From NCBI RefSeq assembly GCF_001039355.2, contig NW_019774659.1, forward strand, positions 73,906-133,719: a stretch of 59,814 bases of DNA. The letters run 5' to 3'. The notes beneath the pieces are model-generated. The model was given only the letters and a program-made list of their open reading frames with translations, did no database searches and was not told where the DNA came from. The stretch is from Lingula anatina. Lineage: Eukaryota; Brachiopoda; Lingulata; Lingulida; Lingulidae. Numbering within the stretch: the stretch's first letter is position 1; every line of letters starts with the position of its first letter. The translations under genes and the position numbers were made by a program. Below, in pieces: positions 1 through 11,519 of this stretch.

Positions 1-654
1 CTTGGACCATATTGTCGGAGACATTTTTAAATTATTAAAATTATTCACATGCAATTTCAGTAACTTCACGTCATAACTTTTTATTGTAAGCCGTATTGCC
101 TTATAATACGTCAGGGGCGAGGCAGGTCTATCTGAAGGTTGGGGGGGGAGAGAGAGTCCGGATCGATAGGCCTCGGATGCGAAGCCGATCATCGCCTTCT
201 TGGCGTGGGGTTCGGGGCCTGCTCAAGGGCCCCAAAAAATCTGGTGTTTTGGAGGGCAAACCTTGCCCTTTGGTACGGTTTAGAACTATGATTTAGCTAG
301 TCAGAATTGTGATTTCAAGAGAGGAATATTTGTGTGATGTATTTTTCAGAAATCACCCCCCTGCCCCCCTCTAAATCAGCCACTGAGTTCAGCTACATAT
401 ACTTTTGCATATCGTTCAACCGAAAAGAAAAACTTTTAATTATGCAGAACTCACTTTAAGCCAAAAAAGTAGAAAACTTACATGTTTAGCGTCTCCACGT
501 CAATTTTTCTGGTTTTTGTGCATTGCAGTAGCGCAGTGACCTTTTCTGCATCAAGCTACTGAAGGGCGTCTATCAGATAACCCGTTCCACGGGGTTTTAA
601 AGGTACGCCTCTGCTTTTATAACGTTACATAAAGGCGATACTATATAATTGTAC
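1..654. other. Non-coding stretch, nothing recognised
   Basis: AT-rich DNA with a short purine and G-rich run near 140-155. The 66-codon plus-strand frame at 96-296 has no recognisable protein character. Confidence 0.4.
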
Positions 655-2553
655 AATTTTCTAAAGAAAGTTATTTAACTACCCTCAGGTAGGTTAGACA
701 TATAAATCAAACTGTCTCTCTCTCTCTTTCTTAACAAAAAAGAGATATAAAGATAATCACTGTTTCATAATTTCAAAATACGCGTATATTAAAAAGATTA
801 CGCAGTAAAATGCATTACACGGCCATCTCACCCTCGATCCAAACAAAAGAAAACCTTTGTTGATTTATGCGGTATAACTGCATGTGAAGCCAAACCTAAA
901 CTGGACTCTGATAACACTGAAAATTATACCAAGGAGCATGCAATGTCATCTGTAAAAGCTTGGAAGCCATAAAATCTGTGGATTTCAGCGATTCTTCTCT
1001 CTCATGACTTCGTTACAATAACGAAATGATTTCCAGTATGTTACCATTTGCTAACGTGGATAAGAGTTTGTGCTTGCTACGCAGTTTTTTTAACTGTTTA
1101 CATCGAATCCATTTTTACCCATTCATCGACACCAAATATTCCTCATACATGTATATTGATTATACTCCATCATGACTGTTTTTATGTATCTGTGGTTCTA
1201 ACTACAGTGTTTCCTAAAATAAGGTGCTCGGGGGACCCTATGTGCAAAGGTCAACTGACTCATACATTCTAGCTACTATATGAAATAATAATTAATTATT
1301 TTATCTTATATTCATTTTTTTTTATTCTTATTTTTATTTTTAATTTGTTTATTTATTTATTTATTTATTTCATTTTATTTTATTTTTTTTTTTTTATTAT
1401 TATTATTATTTTTTTTTATTTTTTTTATTTTTTTTTTTTTTGTAGTTTGTGTTTTTTTTTTTTTTACTGTTTAAGATACTCTTTACGGGATGTTCCCCCA
1501 TTTTAAAACACCATGTTTTCTGTACATTTTTGATGGGGATTTTTTGACATCAGGTACTTTTATTTTAGTGGTCTTCTAGTTTACAAGGTCTTAAATGTGA
1601 AAGACGAGAAGCTTTGCAGGATTTAAATATGACTTTGAGAAATTTTAAAACGCACACAGTATTTACATTTAATATTTTTCAGAGTAATATGCAAGTATGC
1701 ATTAAACAATAGCACTGGAGTCCAATGTTATTGGTTTTTACATATACATACGGCACAGAAAGATTTGACCAATGAAGAAGTTCATTTCATCGTGCTTCTA
1801 TATACATACATTACGTTAAGTGTATTTTTGTTAATTGCAACAGTTTTCAAAATGGCAACTGATCCTTAATTTAAATAAAAGAATAACTAGTCAACAAAAC
1901 CTTCAAGGTGGATATCATGAAGCAGATCCCTTTACACGTATCGGAAGTACTATTTTTGAAGTTTTGTTGTGTGCCCTTGTTGTGTGTCGTTCAGTTGGAA
2001 ATTGTTTGTTTCACTTCCTCGTCTGCTGGGTGCTGAGGGGATATAATGTTATTGGAACATGTTACGGACACAAAAAAAACGAACTTCGTAATCGTAGCAA
2101 TTCTGCCCAAGCGGCAGGTCAGTGCTTTCGCAGGCGAATCCTTCAGAGGGCGTGCACTTCACTCTGATGTCCTGGCCCGTCTGATCCCAGGGCTGATTAG
2201 TTCCTGTCACGCGACATCGGATGTCAAATGGTTCATGGTCAGAAAACTTGAGAAAAGAAAAAAGTCGCTTTTGTATCCTTTTTTCACATTCATAACATTG
2301 ACATATAGGTACGTCAATTTAAAATGCATTAATTAAGGTGAAACAAAATTGTTTCTTCCAAGTGCCATCTTGGTATACTCACCGGACACAATACGGCGTA
2401 TGTTTATACTCATATCCGTACTAAAAATTAACCATGGAATGAAGAAAATTGAGTATGCCTTAGCTTGCATATTTCCCAAATCATCAACTGTTTAAGTGTT
2501 ACACAATTACCACCATATCAGCGTCTATAGGCACAGGAAAGGCCGTTAGACAT
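655..2553. repeat. Tandem duplication unit 1 (downstream of gene A)
   Basis: Collinear with 2855-5318. Shared landmarks include ACTACCCTCAGGTAG (near 677 and 2877), the blocks at 880-1270 and 3040-3700, and the terminal WxxW exon (2062-2246 against 4833-5015). Poly-T low-complexity sequence fills 1310-1465. Apart from the exon copy I see no gene here. Confidence 0.7.
2049..2246 (-). CDS. Duplicated terminal WxxW exon downstream of gene A (relic or alternative last exon)
   Basis: A second copy of gene A's last exon, produced by a local tandem duplication. The acceptor (TTTCTTTTCTCAAG) is kept, and the frame stays open for 65 codons (FSDHEPFDIRCRVTGTNQPW at the start, YDYEVRFFCVRNMFQ then TAA at the end). 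The first cysteine is Phe, and a 2-nt expansion of a T run changes the usual CP-stop ending to CVRNMFQ. It could serve as an alternative terminal exon spliced from exon 6 of gene A, or be a decaying copy. Confidence 0.5.
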   Translation of the reverse strand, partial: FSDHEPFDIRCRVTGTNQPWDQTGQDIRVKCTPSEGFACESTDLPLGQNCYDYEVRFFCVRNMFQ

Positions 2554-2639
2554 CTATAAAGGCATCTATAATGCCTATATTTCACGTATGTAATCGTTCA
2601 AGGTTATCAGTTAAGATAGAGATCATGCAATTGCTGTTA

Positions 2640-2835
2640 CAGTGACAGTGAAAGAAAGCTGAACGTTTCAGTAAAATAACACAGGGAGGAAGTTGAAAGA
2701 GCAGACGAAGGAGTAAAATAACTCCATAGAGCCCAAAGGAAACAATCCATACAAGAAAGGTGATCTTCCATCACGGACCACACAACGCAGGAAAACCACA
2801 TTAGACCGGCTGGTAGAACTCGCTATACTGGTAGA
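2640..2835 (+). mobile_element. Relic of a Penelope-like/GIY-YIG retroelement C-terminal region
   Basis: The translation shows HREEVERADEGVK, then SSITDHTTQENHI, with in-frame stops. It matches the fuller copy at 9385-9790. The pattern KEH..EVE...G and ITDH...NH is typical of the 3' coding end of endonuclease-bearing retroelements. Broken. Confidence 0.5.
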
Positions 2836-2854
2836 GCACTAAGATTGGTTCAAT

Positions 2855-5318
2855 TTAACAAAAGAATACTATATAACTACCCTCAGGTAGTTAAGACATA
2901 TAATCAAACTGTCAAAAGGGGCTATAGGTGATCACGGTGTTATAAATTTGAAAAAATACATAAATGTGAAAGGTGCCAGGCGTGACTTATCACTGGTGTT
3001 ACCCTGGATCCAAACAAAAGAGGACACCTGTTGATTTATGCGATATAACTGTGCAACCACACCTAAACTCGTCTCTGTCTTTCTGATAACACTGAAAAAC
3101 AAACCAAAAGAGCAACGTAATCTATAAATGCTTACTTGGAAGCCATAAAATGTGCGGACTTAGCCTTTCTTTCCTCTTTTGATTTCGTTACAATAACGGA
3201 ATGATTTCCACTATGTTAACATTTGTAAACGTGGATCAGGATTTGTGCTTGCTATGCCGATTTTAAACTGTTTATATCGAATCCCCTGTATACCCATAAA
3301 CCCCAACTATTTCTTATATATTAATGTTTCCCTAAATAAAAAGCTTCTATCTTGTTTTTCTCAAATCCCTGTTTTTAATATGTATTAGTTTTGATGGGAA
3401 ATATACTAGTAGACTTGCTCCACCAAGGATGCGCTTTTTTCCTAACCACGCGTAAAATTCTGACAAAACTAACTAATACTGGTAAGATATTTGCGGTAAC
3501 CATCACTTTTCATTTAAGAATAGTAATTCATGGGTATCAAAATCTTGAAATGTCAAGCTTTTTTGTTAAAAAAATTTTGTTCTTTGCCCCAAGCTACCAT
3601 TGTAGCTGTTTTTGTGTACCTGTGGTTCAAACTATCCCAAAACGAGGCACTGTGGGGACCCTATTTTTCGAAGGTCGCCTGACACATACTATGTAGACAC
3701 GCATACGGATATTATGCTGGGTTCATTTGCATAATGTCTACTAGGTGTCGCTGCATGTTCACTCCTATCTCGAATATTCAATTTAAGAGAAAAATATGGT
3801 ACACATCATAAGAAAAGAATTGTAATGGAATTCTGCTGTATTATAAAATAGATTGCACGAGTTTTATATATTACTCTGCTGTCTGTGTCATGTAGAACAA
3901 TTATGAGGCTTAATGCTTTTTGCGTTCAAGTTCACATTGTGCACGCTAATCGGAAAAGAAGCATTGTGTCGTCCATAATTTGATGGTTCAACTGAATCAT
4001 AAATTCTAGCTGTTGTATGCAAGTAGAGTAATTGTTTTTATTTTTTTTTTTTCATTATATTAACTTTTTATTATTATTATTATTTTTTTATTCTTCAAAG
4101 TTTAAGGTACTCTTTGCGGGATGTACCCGCCAAAAATAATATTCTTTAAGAAAAAAGTAATTTTTCTACCACTCACGAAATATTAGTGGGCCCGTCCCTG
4201 CATTTAAATTTGATAATTCTATTTTTAATCTAACGATGTTTTTCTATATAACTTGCCATTCATTTAGAACGCCATGTTTTCTGTACAATTTTGATGGATT
4301 TTTTTTACCTTACGTACTTTGATTTGAGTAGTCTTCAAGTCTAGTTTTCAAGGACGGAATTGTGGAAGACAACTAGTTTTGCAGGACATATAGACGTAGA
4401 AAATATGACTATGGGAATTTTAAAAACGCGCACAGTGTATGCCTTTAATAATTTTTGGTGTAATAGAAAACCAGGTATACATTGTAATATCACAACAATA
4501 ATGGAGCCCACTTTTATATGTTTTGAGATGTACATACAGCACACAAAGATTTGACCAATGAAGTTCATTTTATCGCGCTTCCATTTACATACATACGTAA
4601 ATTTCATTGCTTTAAATTGCAACAGTTTTCAAAATGGCAACTGATCCTTAATTTAAATCAAAGAATATAGCCAGTCAACAAAACGTTCAAGGTGAATACC
4701 ATGAAGCAGATCTCTTTACATGTATACGATGTACTATTTTTGAAGTTCCGTTGTGTGTCGTTCAATTCGGAATTGTCTGTTTCCCTTCCTCGTCTGCTGG
4801 ATGCTGAGGGGATATAATGTTAGTGGGACATGTTACGGACACAGAAATCGAACTTCGTAATCGTAGCAATTCTGCTCAATCTGCTGGTCGGCGATGTCGC
4901 AGGCGAATCCTTCAGAGGGCGTGCACTTCACTCTGATCTTCTGGCCCGCCTGATCCCATGGCTGATTGGTTCCTCTGACGCGACATTGGATGTCTAATGG
5001 CTCATGATCAGAACACTTGAGAAAAGAAAAAAATATCTTTTGTTACCTTTTGTCACATTCATTACATTGACATATAGGTACATCAATTTAAAGTGCATAA
5101 ATAAGCTGAAACAAAACTGTTTGTTCTGAGTGTCATCTTAGGATTCTAACCGGACACAATTATACTGCGTATGTTTATACCCAAATCCGCACTAAAAATT
5201 AGTCATGGAATGAAGAAAAGTGACTATGTCACAGCTTGCATATTTTCGAAATCAACAATTGTTTAATTGTTAGACAATTACCACCATATCAACTTCTAGT
5301 CACAGGAAAGGTCGTTAG
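2855..5318. repeat. Tandem duplication unit 2 (contains the true last exon of gene A)
   Basis: Partner of 655-2553, longer because of extra sequence at about 3690-4000. It holds the 3' end of gene A. Related 3' flanking sequence is also found after gene B (25700-26060), so the duplication copied an ancestral 3' flank. Confidence 0.7.
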
Positions 5319-8300
5319 GTGAAGACCATGAGCATGCTAGTAATTAGCCTTCTTCATGTGCCATCACCGTTGCGGTGTTTGACGAGCGATGACATTGTGC
5401 CAAAGGTTTCCGTTTCTCGCCGTTGCCCAAACTGGTCTTATTGGAATTTCGAAATTTTAAAGGAAGGCCTTTCGTTGTTTGCCTCGGACACTTTTTCCAG
5501 GTGTGTTACTAATGAGATACACCAATCCCTTTTTTTTATCGAATGCCTCCAAAACCTGAGTACTAATTATAAGAAGGTTGATACTTACCGGGTTATGTCC
5601 CTCTGGTCCCACGAGTTCCCTGTCTTGCAAACCGCCGTGTTCCCTGTTCAACCAGGGAGTCCACTTTGCACATTCAGGACAGGTGCCTGTGAGATGGAAT
5701 TTCTAAGTTATTATGCCATATTTAGTTTAATATCTGTGCATTTTGTTTAAACATGTATGTAAAAATAATCGTTCAGAGAGAATCGTATAAAATACAAATT
5801 GTGAACATTTTAATGTTCAGTGAATTATTATTATTATTATTATTATTTCAAAGCAGTAAATGAAATAAGCACTGCTTTTTACCGTTTTGATCGTTGCTAA
5901 GCATTTGACAGGGGCAAGGCCTGTAGTCACAAATAGAGCTTGAGGTCAAAAATGAATAGGACGTTCAGAAGCCCCAGATATACGACGGAAGCTATTGCAT
6001 GTAAAATGCAGTTTTATTGTTTAAAATGTAGAGCTGCCACTTGTTTTTGATATGAATGAAGTGCAATTGTTGAAAAATGGAACAGCTGTCTGTAACATTA
6101 GCCACTGGTCCTTCGCCCGCGGCCAGAAAAAGTTTGCTTGGACCTCTACTAGCAGAATTTTTCAGAATATGTGAATTTAGTGGCCCGACATGTCCATGAG
6201 ATATTTTCCTACATGTATTCGAAAGAGTGCTATATTTGATTTTTTCTTGAATGTAACTGCTACCTGCTGATTCTTTATTGCTTAGTCTCATAGACATTTT
6301 ATACGCAGCGATGAATCCAGATTTAGACCAGTTCATTTAAGGAAAGTGGTGATCCGAATACCCAGTAAACTGAACATTTTATGGAACAGCATGAAAGCGT
6401 GTCGGGGGGGGGGGGGGGGGCTGCATGTTTTATCATCCTCATTTCGCTACCTCAACACACACACACACACACACACATTTTTCACATTTTTCCTCGCCGA
6501 TTGTAAGGGGCAAACTAATTACACTGTACCCGGTAGATATCTGCACACCAGTGAAGGATCTGTGGGATGTATACAGATGAATTTCCCCTCAACAGTGTTC
6601 TAGTATAAGTCGACGTACCTATGGTTGGACACTTGAATTTAACCTCGTAGTCTTTGCAGGTCTTCCCGTTGGTATGTGTAGCACAGATCAAACCATTCTC
6701 CCAGCCACAGTCGAAGTCGGTTTCGTACTTGTCTCCTGTTGCGTTATAATGTTTTAAGCTCTCTGTATCGCGACAGTTGGCGCACATTGGGCGACTGCCA
6801 TTGCAGAGGTTGATGCCGTCTTCCTGAGAAAAAGGGAACTATATTGTAAGATGAATATTTGAAAATACCGCGCACATCGATGTTGACGTATATGCAGACT
6901 AACAAATATGTAACACTGCCGTTACCCTATTAGAATAAGGCGTGTACAAGAAATGTCTAGCATAAATGTACATGTGCATGTATATACATAATTAAGACAG
7001 AGAACAATAACAAACTTTTCATTATTATAGTCAACTAAATTACATGACTTTAATGCTCATTTGAGAAACAATGCACACTGCTAATAGACTCGTTTTAGTA
7101 ACATCCCAGATGAGACAACCTGGCTCTGAAATGTGTCGCCTGTTAAGGAATCGTGCGGCGTTTGAGTGCCATATGGTACTTCAGCGCTGGGTGCATGCTG
7201 CTCACAAAGACGTTGGCGACACACTCAGATACTTTTTGATATTTTTCTATAGATTTTAACAGCTACGCGTATGCAGAGTTTGATGATCTTCTGTGAAGGG
7301 ACTTATTTTGGCAGAACCATGCTCTGACAGTCATATTAGGACCATCCCAAAGATCATTTTCCAACAAAATCACCGTATATTCCGTTATTCAACAGGTTAA
7401 CTGATGCCTGATTACATATAATTTTCTCTCCACCTTTATTTCTCAAAGGTATATAGCTCATATTTGTCCACATATTTAAAGGTCAAGAGAACAGAAGATT
7501 CATTACCAATTGTTAAGAGAAAAGTACGAACTACAAGGAAAGAATTGTTTAATATCTAGACCAATCTAACACAAATGAAACGTTTGGCATCTTGAACAAA
7601 AACCGACAAACACTACGTATATATGTCTTAACATGGCCTCTGCTTATCACTGTACTTATCCAATCACATGGAAATCCAAAACTTTAAATGAAAATTGATA
7701 TTTTGTGAATAAAAGATTTACAAAATTTAAGAGACCGGCTATAGCAACGTTAATAGCACGTGGTCATCACGTGGGTATACCCTGTATCCTTATACCCTGA
7801 AAGCCGACACGTCCTCGAAGTCTCCGATACCTGTTGGATTATCCCTGTCTAAAAAGCTTGTCCATGTTCCAGCTGAATAGCAGAATAAAGAAATTCACAA
7901 TGAACATATATCATTTCTAGGCAACCACTGCCGTCATTCCAGAAATCAAAAAGAGAAAAAATGATGGCACTATAAATAATTACGGCTTCAATTGCAAAAA
8001 GTGTGCTATACAGTGTCCGAAGTAGAGCTGGCATTGGAAGAAAACAATGTTTTTCTCCCCCCTCCCATCCTATTATTTAATACCAAAATTGTTTGTGAAT
8101 TTAGATCCAAAAATTTCATTTTTGCATGTATATGCGTATAATGCAAGACCCATATCGGAGAAATTCTCTTTCCCCCCAATTATTGCTTCGTGTTTACGGT
8201 AATTGTACGGATATCTTCAGTTTCTTTGCGTATATATATAAGAAAGAAAGGGGCTTTTTTTCACAGAGTTTCTGCAACCTTGCGTTTCGGCATAATTTTC

Positions 8301-10858
8301 ACATCGGTCAAGGTAATTTAAGATGCATACAAAGTCAATTTTTTGTCACAAAAATCAACCAAATGCCAGCATATAGTTTCAAGTAGTATAACTAAGAGAA
8401 TTACCAAAAGGCATTGTTTAATTTTACCCGAAAACGATGTTTGAACAGATTTTTCTGCTGGCATTCTAAGATGTATGTCAATGGGGCAGGAAAGTAGGTC
8501 ACGAAAGTAGGTTAAATTTACAACCAAAAATGTAAAGAAAGGAGCAGTCTAAAGGTCTTTTATGACTGATCGAGTTATCTATTCAGTTTATCCCTTGGCA
8601 TGTCGAATTTATTTGAATCATATAAGACTCTAGTAGAAGTGGTTTACACGTGTTACTGGGAATCCACGCTCCACCAATGCTCGGTTCGTATGTACCTTTA
8701 AAAGAACATATCTACAGCAACCCCTTACAACAGTCACTTACCTGTAGAAGGGCACAAGTACCTTATCTCATAGTTGCGGATCCAAACGGGTTGGTAGGGC
8801 ATTAGGCAGAACAGACCCTTGGTGGGTAAACATTGAATCGATCTGTCTGGAACAGTTCCAGACCAGCGCGTGAACGTACTGGTTGACCCCTTCACGCGAC
8901 ACTCTGCCCCGATGGGTTTACATCCGCCACAGACGTAACCTAGTTTCTAAATAATAGTAACACTTGGTTTTAGCGCCTTTCTTTTAATAATGCATTCTAC
9001 CGCAAAATGTCACCGAGAGCAAAACACAACCCCTCCTTCTGTAATATGTATTCAAACATTTTTATTGCATTCCATTCACTCTTCCGAGTGCTCTTCATTC
9101 TAGATTATTTTACATATCGTTGTATCATCATTCCCTCTAATCAAAGACATTTTTAAAAAATCACCTTATGTTCTGTTAGAGATTCGATTTCCCGAACATC
9201 ATAAATTAGGTCTTGATCATACCAATCGGTCCAATAGTGGCCTGAAAAAATTGTTAACACAAGTTAGATGAAAGAAACATCACAAGTCAAAGCTATTCTA
9301 TTTAGAACAAAAAAAAATCATTGAAAGTCTATTATTTGTGCACTTAACAATTGTGTGGTATTTTCTAAAAATATCTCAGATCGAGTGACAGTGAAAGAAA
9401 GTTGTACGTTAGGGTAAAGGAACACAGGGAGGAAGTTGAAAGAGCAGACGAAGGAGTAAAAATACTCCATAGAGCCCAAAGGACACAATCCCTACAAGAA
9501 AGGTAACGATCTTCCATCACGGATCACACATCGCAGGAAAACCACATTATACACTGGAAGGGTTCTAAGTTTCTACAAAAGGTAAGTGACGAGAGGAACT
9601 GAGGGATAAAAGAGGCCATATGGATCAGGAAAACACCTGACAGTTTAAACAGAGACGAAGGCAGATGCACTCTCCCTCCCCTGTACGATGACCTCTCTGT
9701 ACCATTCTTGGCAATGGCGGGGGGGACTCTCGAGATTACCACCTGCGTCACTCTGCAACTGATGAACTGACAGATGGCACAGCGAAATGTTTCAACTAAA
9801 ATTGTTACTTAATTTATGACAAAAGAACGTTTAATCTATATTTTATACTCTTCCGTTTAGTCACACAAAGAGCGTTAAACCTTAAGTATGAGTCATATGG
9901 TCCTAAAAAAGCTACAAATTTTAAAGTTCATAAGCTTCCTCAGTTCACAAGCTTTTGAAATGAAACATTGCACATTTTAATCATTATTATTGGTCAACTC
10001 TGAAAGTTCCAAGTGTTAAAAAGAAACAGATATGATATTATCATCAATCAAAATCATGTTGACAAATGCCGCTACAAAGGAAATGACTTTCGGGTCTACT
10101 TAAATTTTACTTAAACAAATGATCAATGTGGCCTCCTGTTTGCTGACAGATTGACCGTGGCCGTCTTCTTCCTCGAAATGTGCTCTGTTCAGGATTTATT
10201 AAAAACACCTTTTGTTTTCTAAAATTTCCCAAAATGTTATTGCAATAGCTTCAAAACCCTTGAAGTCATTGACCTTTTATTTTAGTACTTAACGTTTAAT
10301 CGTAATTAGGATTCTAAGTTTCTGATATTTATCCACACTCTACTGAGGATACGGACTAGTGAATTTCAATGTTGACAGTAAATATTACAAATTGTCATCA
10401 TAATTTTCTCATTTTTGACAATGAATATTTCAGTCATACAGCGTAAATTTCTGAAATTTCAAAGAATGTGATTTTGATATATAAAGGTATAATGTTTATA
10501 TAGCCAAAAAAAAAAGAAAAAAACGTAAAGGTAATATTAAGGTAACGCTATAAAACGCTCTGTGTTTGCTGGGCAACAAATACAACTTAGTCACATGCTG
10601 TCAATCAATACCTGACACGACATGATGCCTTAAGTAGGTAAAACTTACTCTTTCACCAGGGTTTGTGCTGGTTGTCTGTTACAAAAATGTTGAAAGCGAA
10701 AAGCCCCACAGTGTGATTTTGTATAATATTTTAGGGGGGCCTGCTATCAGAGGGTATATAAAAGTATGGAATGTAAAATAGAATGGGAAGTCTTACCTTG
10801 TATTGACTTCAACGTCAGCAAACAAGAAAACACTAACAGCATGAATTTCATTTTATAT
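4833..10858 (-). CDS. Secreted triple-WxxW-domain protein, gene A (7 coding exons)
   Basis: Predicted secreted 299-residue protein of three tandem WxxW (Mucin2_WxxW-type) domains. Exons in transcript order: 10797-10858 (leader end; ATG at 10849-10851; signal MKFMLLVFSCLLTLKSIQ), 9165-9241, 8742-8946, 7796-7872, 6619-6823, 5589-5686 and 4833-5015 (stop TAA 4833-4835). All junctions are GT-AG with matching phases. Each domain has a first-half exon with W..W and an aspartate-rich stretch, then a cysteine-rich exon ending in a DYEVRFLCP-like motif. The WxxW family occurs in gel mucins and CILP, where it is thought to be structural. Odd points: domain 1 has lost the NPGG.GDYE motif (it reads WTDWYDQDLIYDVREIESL), and its second half lacks one cysteine found in gene C. 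The start is chosen because the next in-frame residues form a clear signal peptide and an acceptor CAG lies 7 nt upstream. No cDNA evidence was available; a non-coding first exon upstream is likely but was not located. Confidence 0.82.
5824..5849. repeat. (TTA)n microsatellite in intron 5 side of gene A's 3' introns
   Basis: Pure TTA repeat between exons 5 and 6 of gene A. Confidence 0.9.
6404..6477. repeat. G homopolymer (17 G) followed by (AC)n
   Basis: A run of 17 G at 6404-6420, then an (AC)n tract at 6454-6477, inside intron 5 of gene A. The homopolymer length may be unreliable in the assembly. Confidence 0.85.
9385..9790 (+). mobile_element. Retroelement C-terminal coding relic (Penelope/GIY-YIG type) downstream of gene A exon 2's acceptor, within intron 1
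   Basis: The plus-strand frame reads VKEHREEVERADEGVKILH, SSITDHTSQENHI, GIKEAIWIRKTPDSLNRDEG, then LPPLYDDL, interrupted by stops (ER* and RN*). The IKEAI.IRK....NRDEG motif is a recurring C-terminal signature of such elements. It lies in intron 1 of WxxW gene A, opposite strand. The exact family is uncertain. Confidence 0.6.
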
Positions 10859-10946
10859 CTGAAAGAAATATAATAATAGTCACACTGGAAGATAATTTAT
10901 CTGGTAGTCTGGACAACTACATACAACTGGCGACCTCCTCCTCTTC

Positions 10947-11516
10947 CCGCATTTACAGCGAGTTGACCCATGGCTCTACAAATCCACGAACTAAATATGG
11001 CGGACGTACATGAAAGAAAAAACCGCCCAATCTTTTAATAGTCTCTCAGCCTCTCACACGCCTCCCCAAGCGTCATCCCTGCGGGGGTACAGTCATTAAA
11101 TCTTGGCTCCGTTCGCCATGTGGGACTGGGTATCTCCGTGAATATCTCTGGTGACATTATCTCCGTAGGTAGCCGATTCATTGGTGCTCTAAGGGCCAAT
11201 TCATTCCTTTTTCGTCTCTGTTTTGAAAGATAATAGAAAAGAATGGCTTTTTTCCTTCGATCGCCTCCAGCCGCCATGCTTTCTTCACCTCGAGTTTAAT
11301 TGATAAGCATGCGCACTTAATATTTCTCAGGTAGCTTCCGAATGGCGAATGGAGCCGAGATTTAATGACTGTACCCCCGCCGAGGACGACGCGTGGGGAG
11401 GCGTGTGAGAGGCGGAGAGACTATCGAAAGATTATAGGCGGTTTTTCTTTCATGTACGTCAGCCATATTTAATTCGCGGATTTGTAGAGCCATGGCTCAA
11501 CTCGCTGTGAATGCGG
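10947..11516. repeat. Fold-back element with about 175-bp inverted arms upstream of gene A
   Basis: Arms at about 10947-11121 and 11340-11516 are inverted copies. The left arm starts CCGCATTTACAGCGAGTTGA and the right arm ends in its complement; both include CCATGGCTC and a TTTAATGACTGTACCCC-type block. The spacer is about 220 bp. A minus-strand frame (11277-11035) begins MAAGGDRRKK and has RRKRNELALR, vaguely like the basic N-terminus of Harbinger transposases, but it is too short to assign. No clean target duplication was found. It lies just 5' of gene A and could hide its leader exon. Confidence 0.7.
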
Positions 11517-11519
11517 TCT

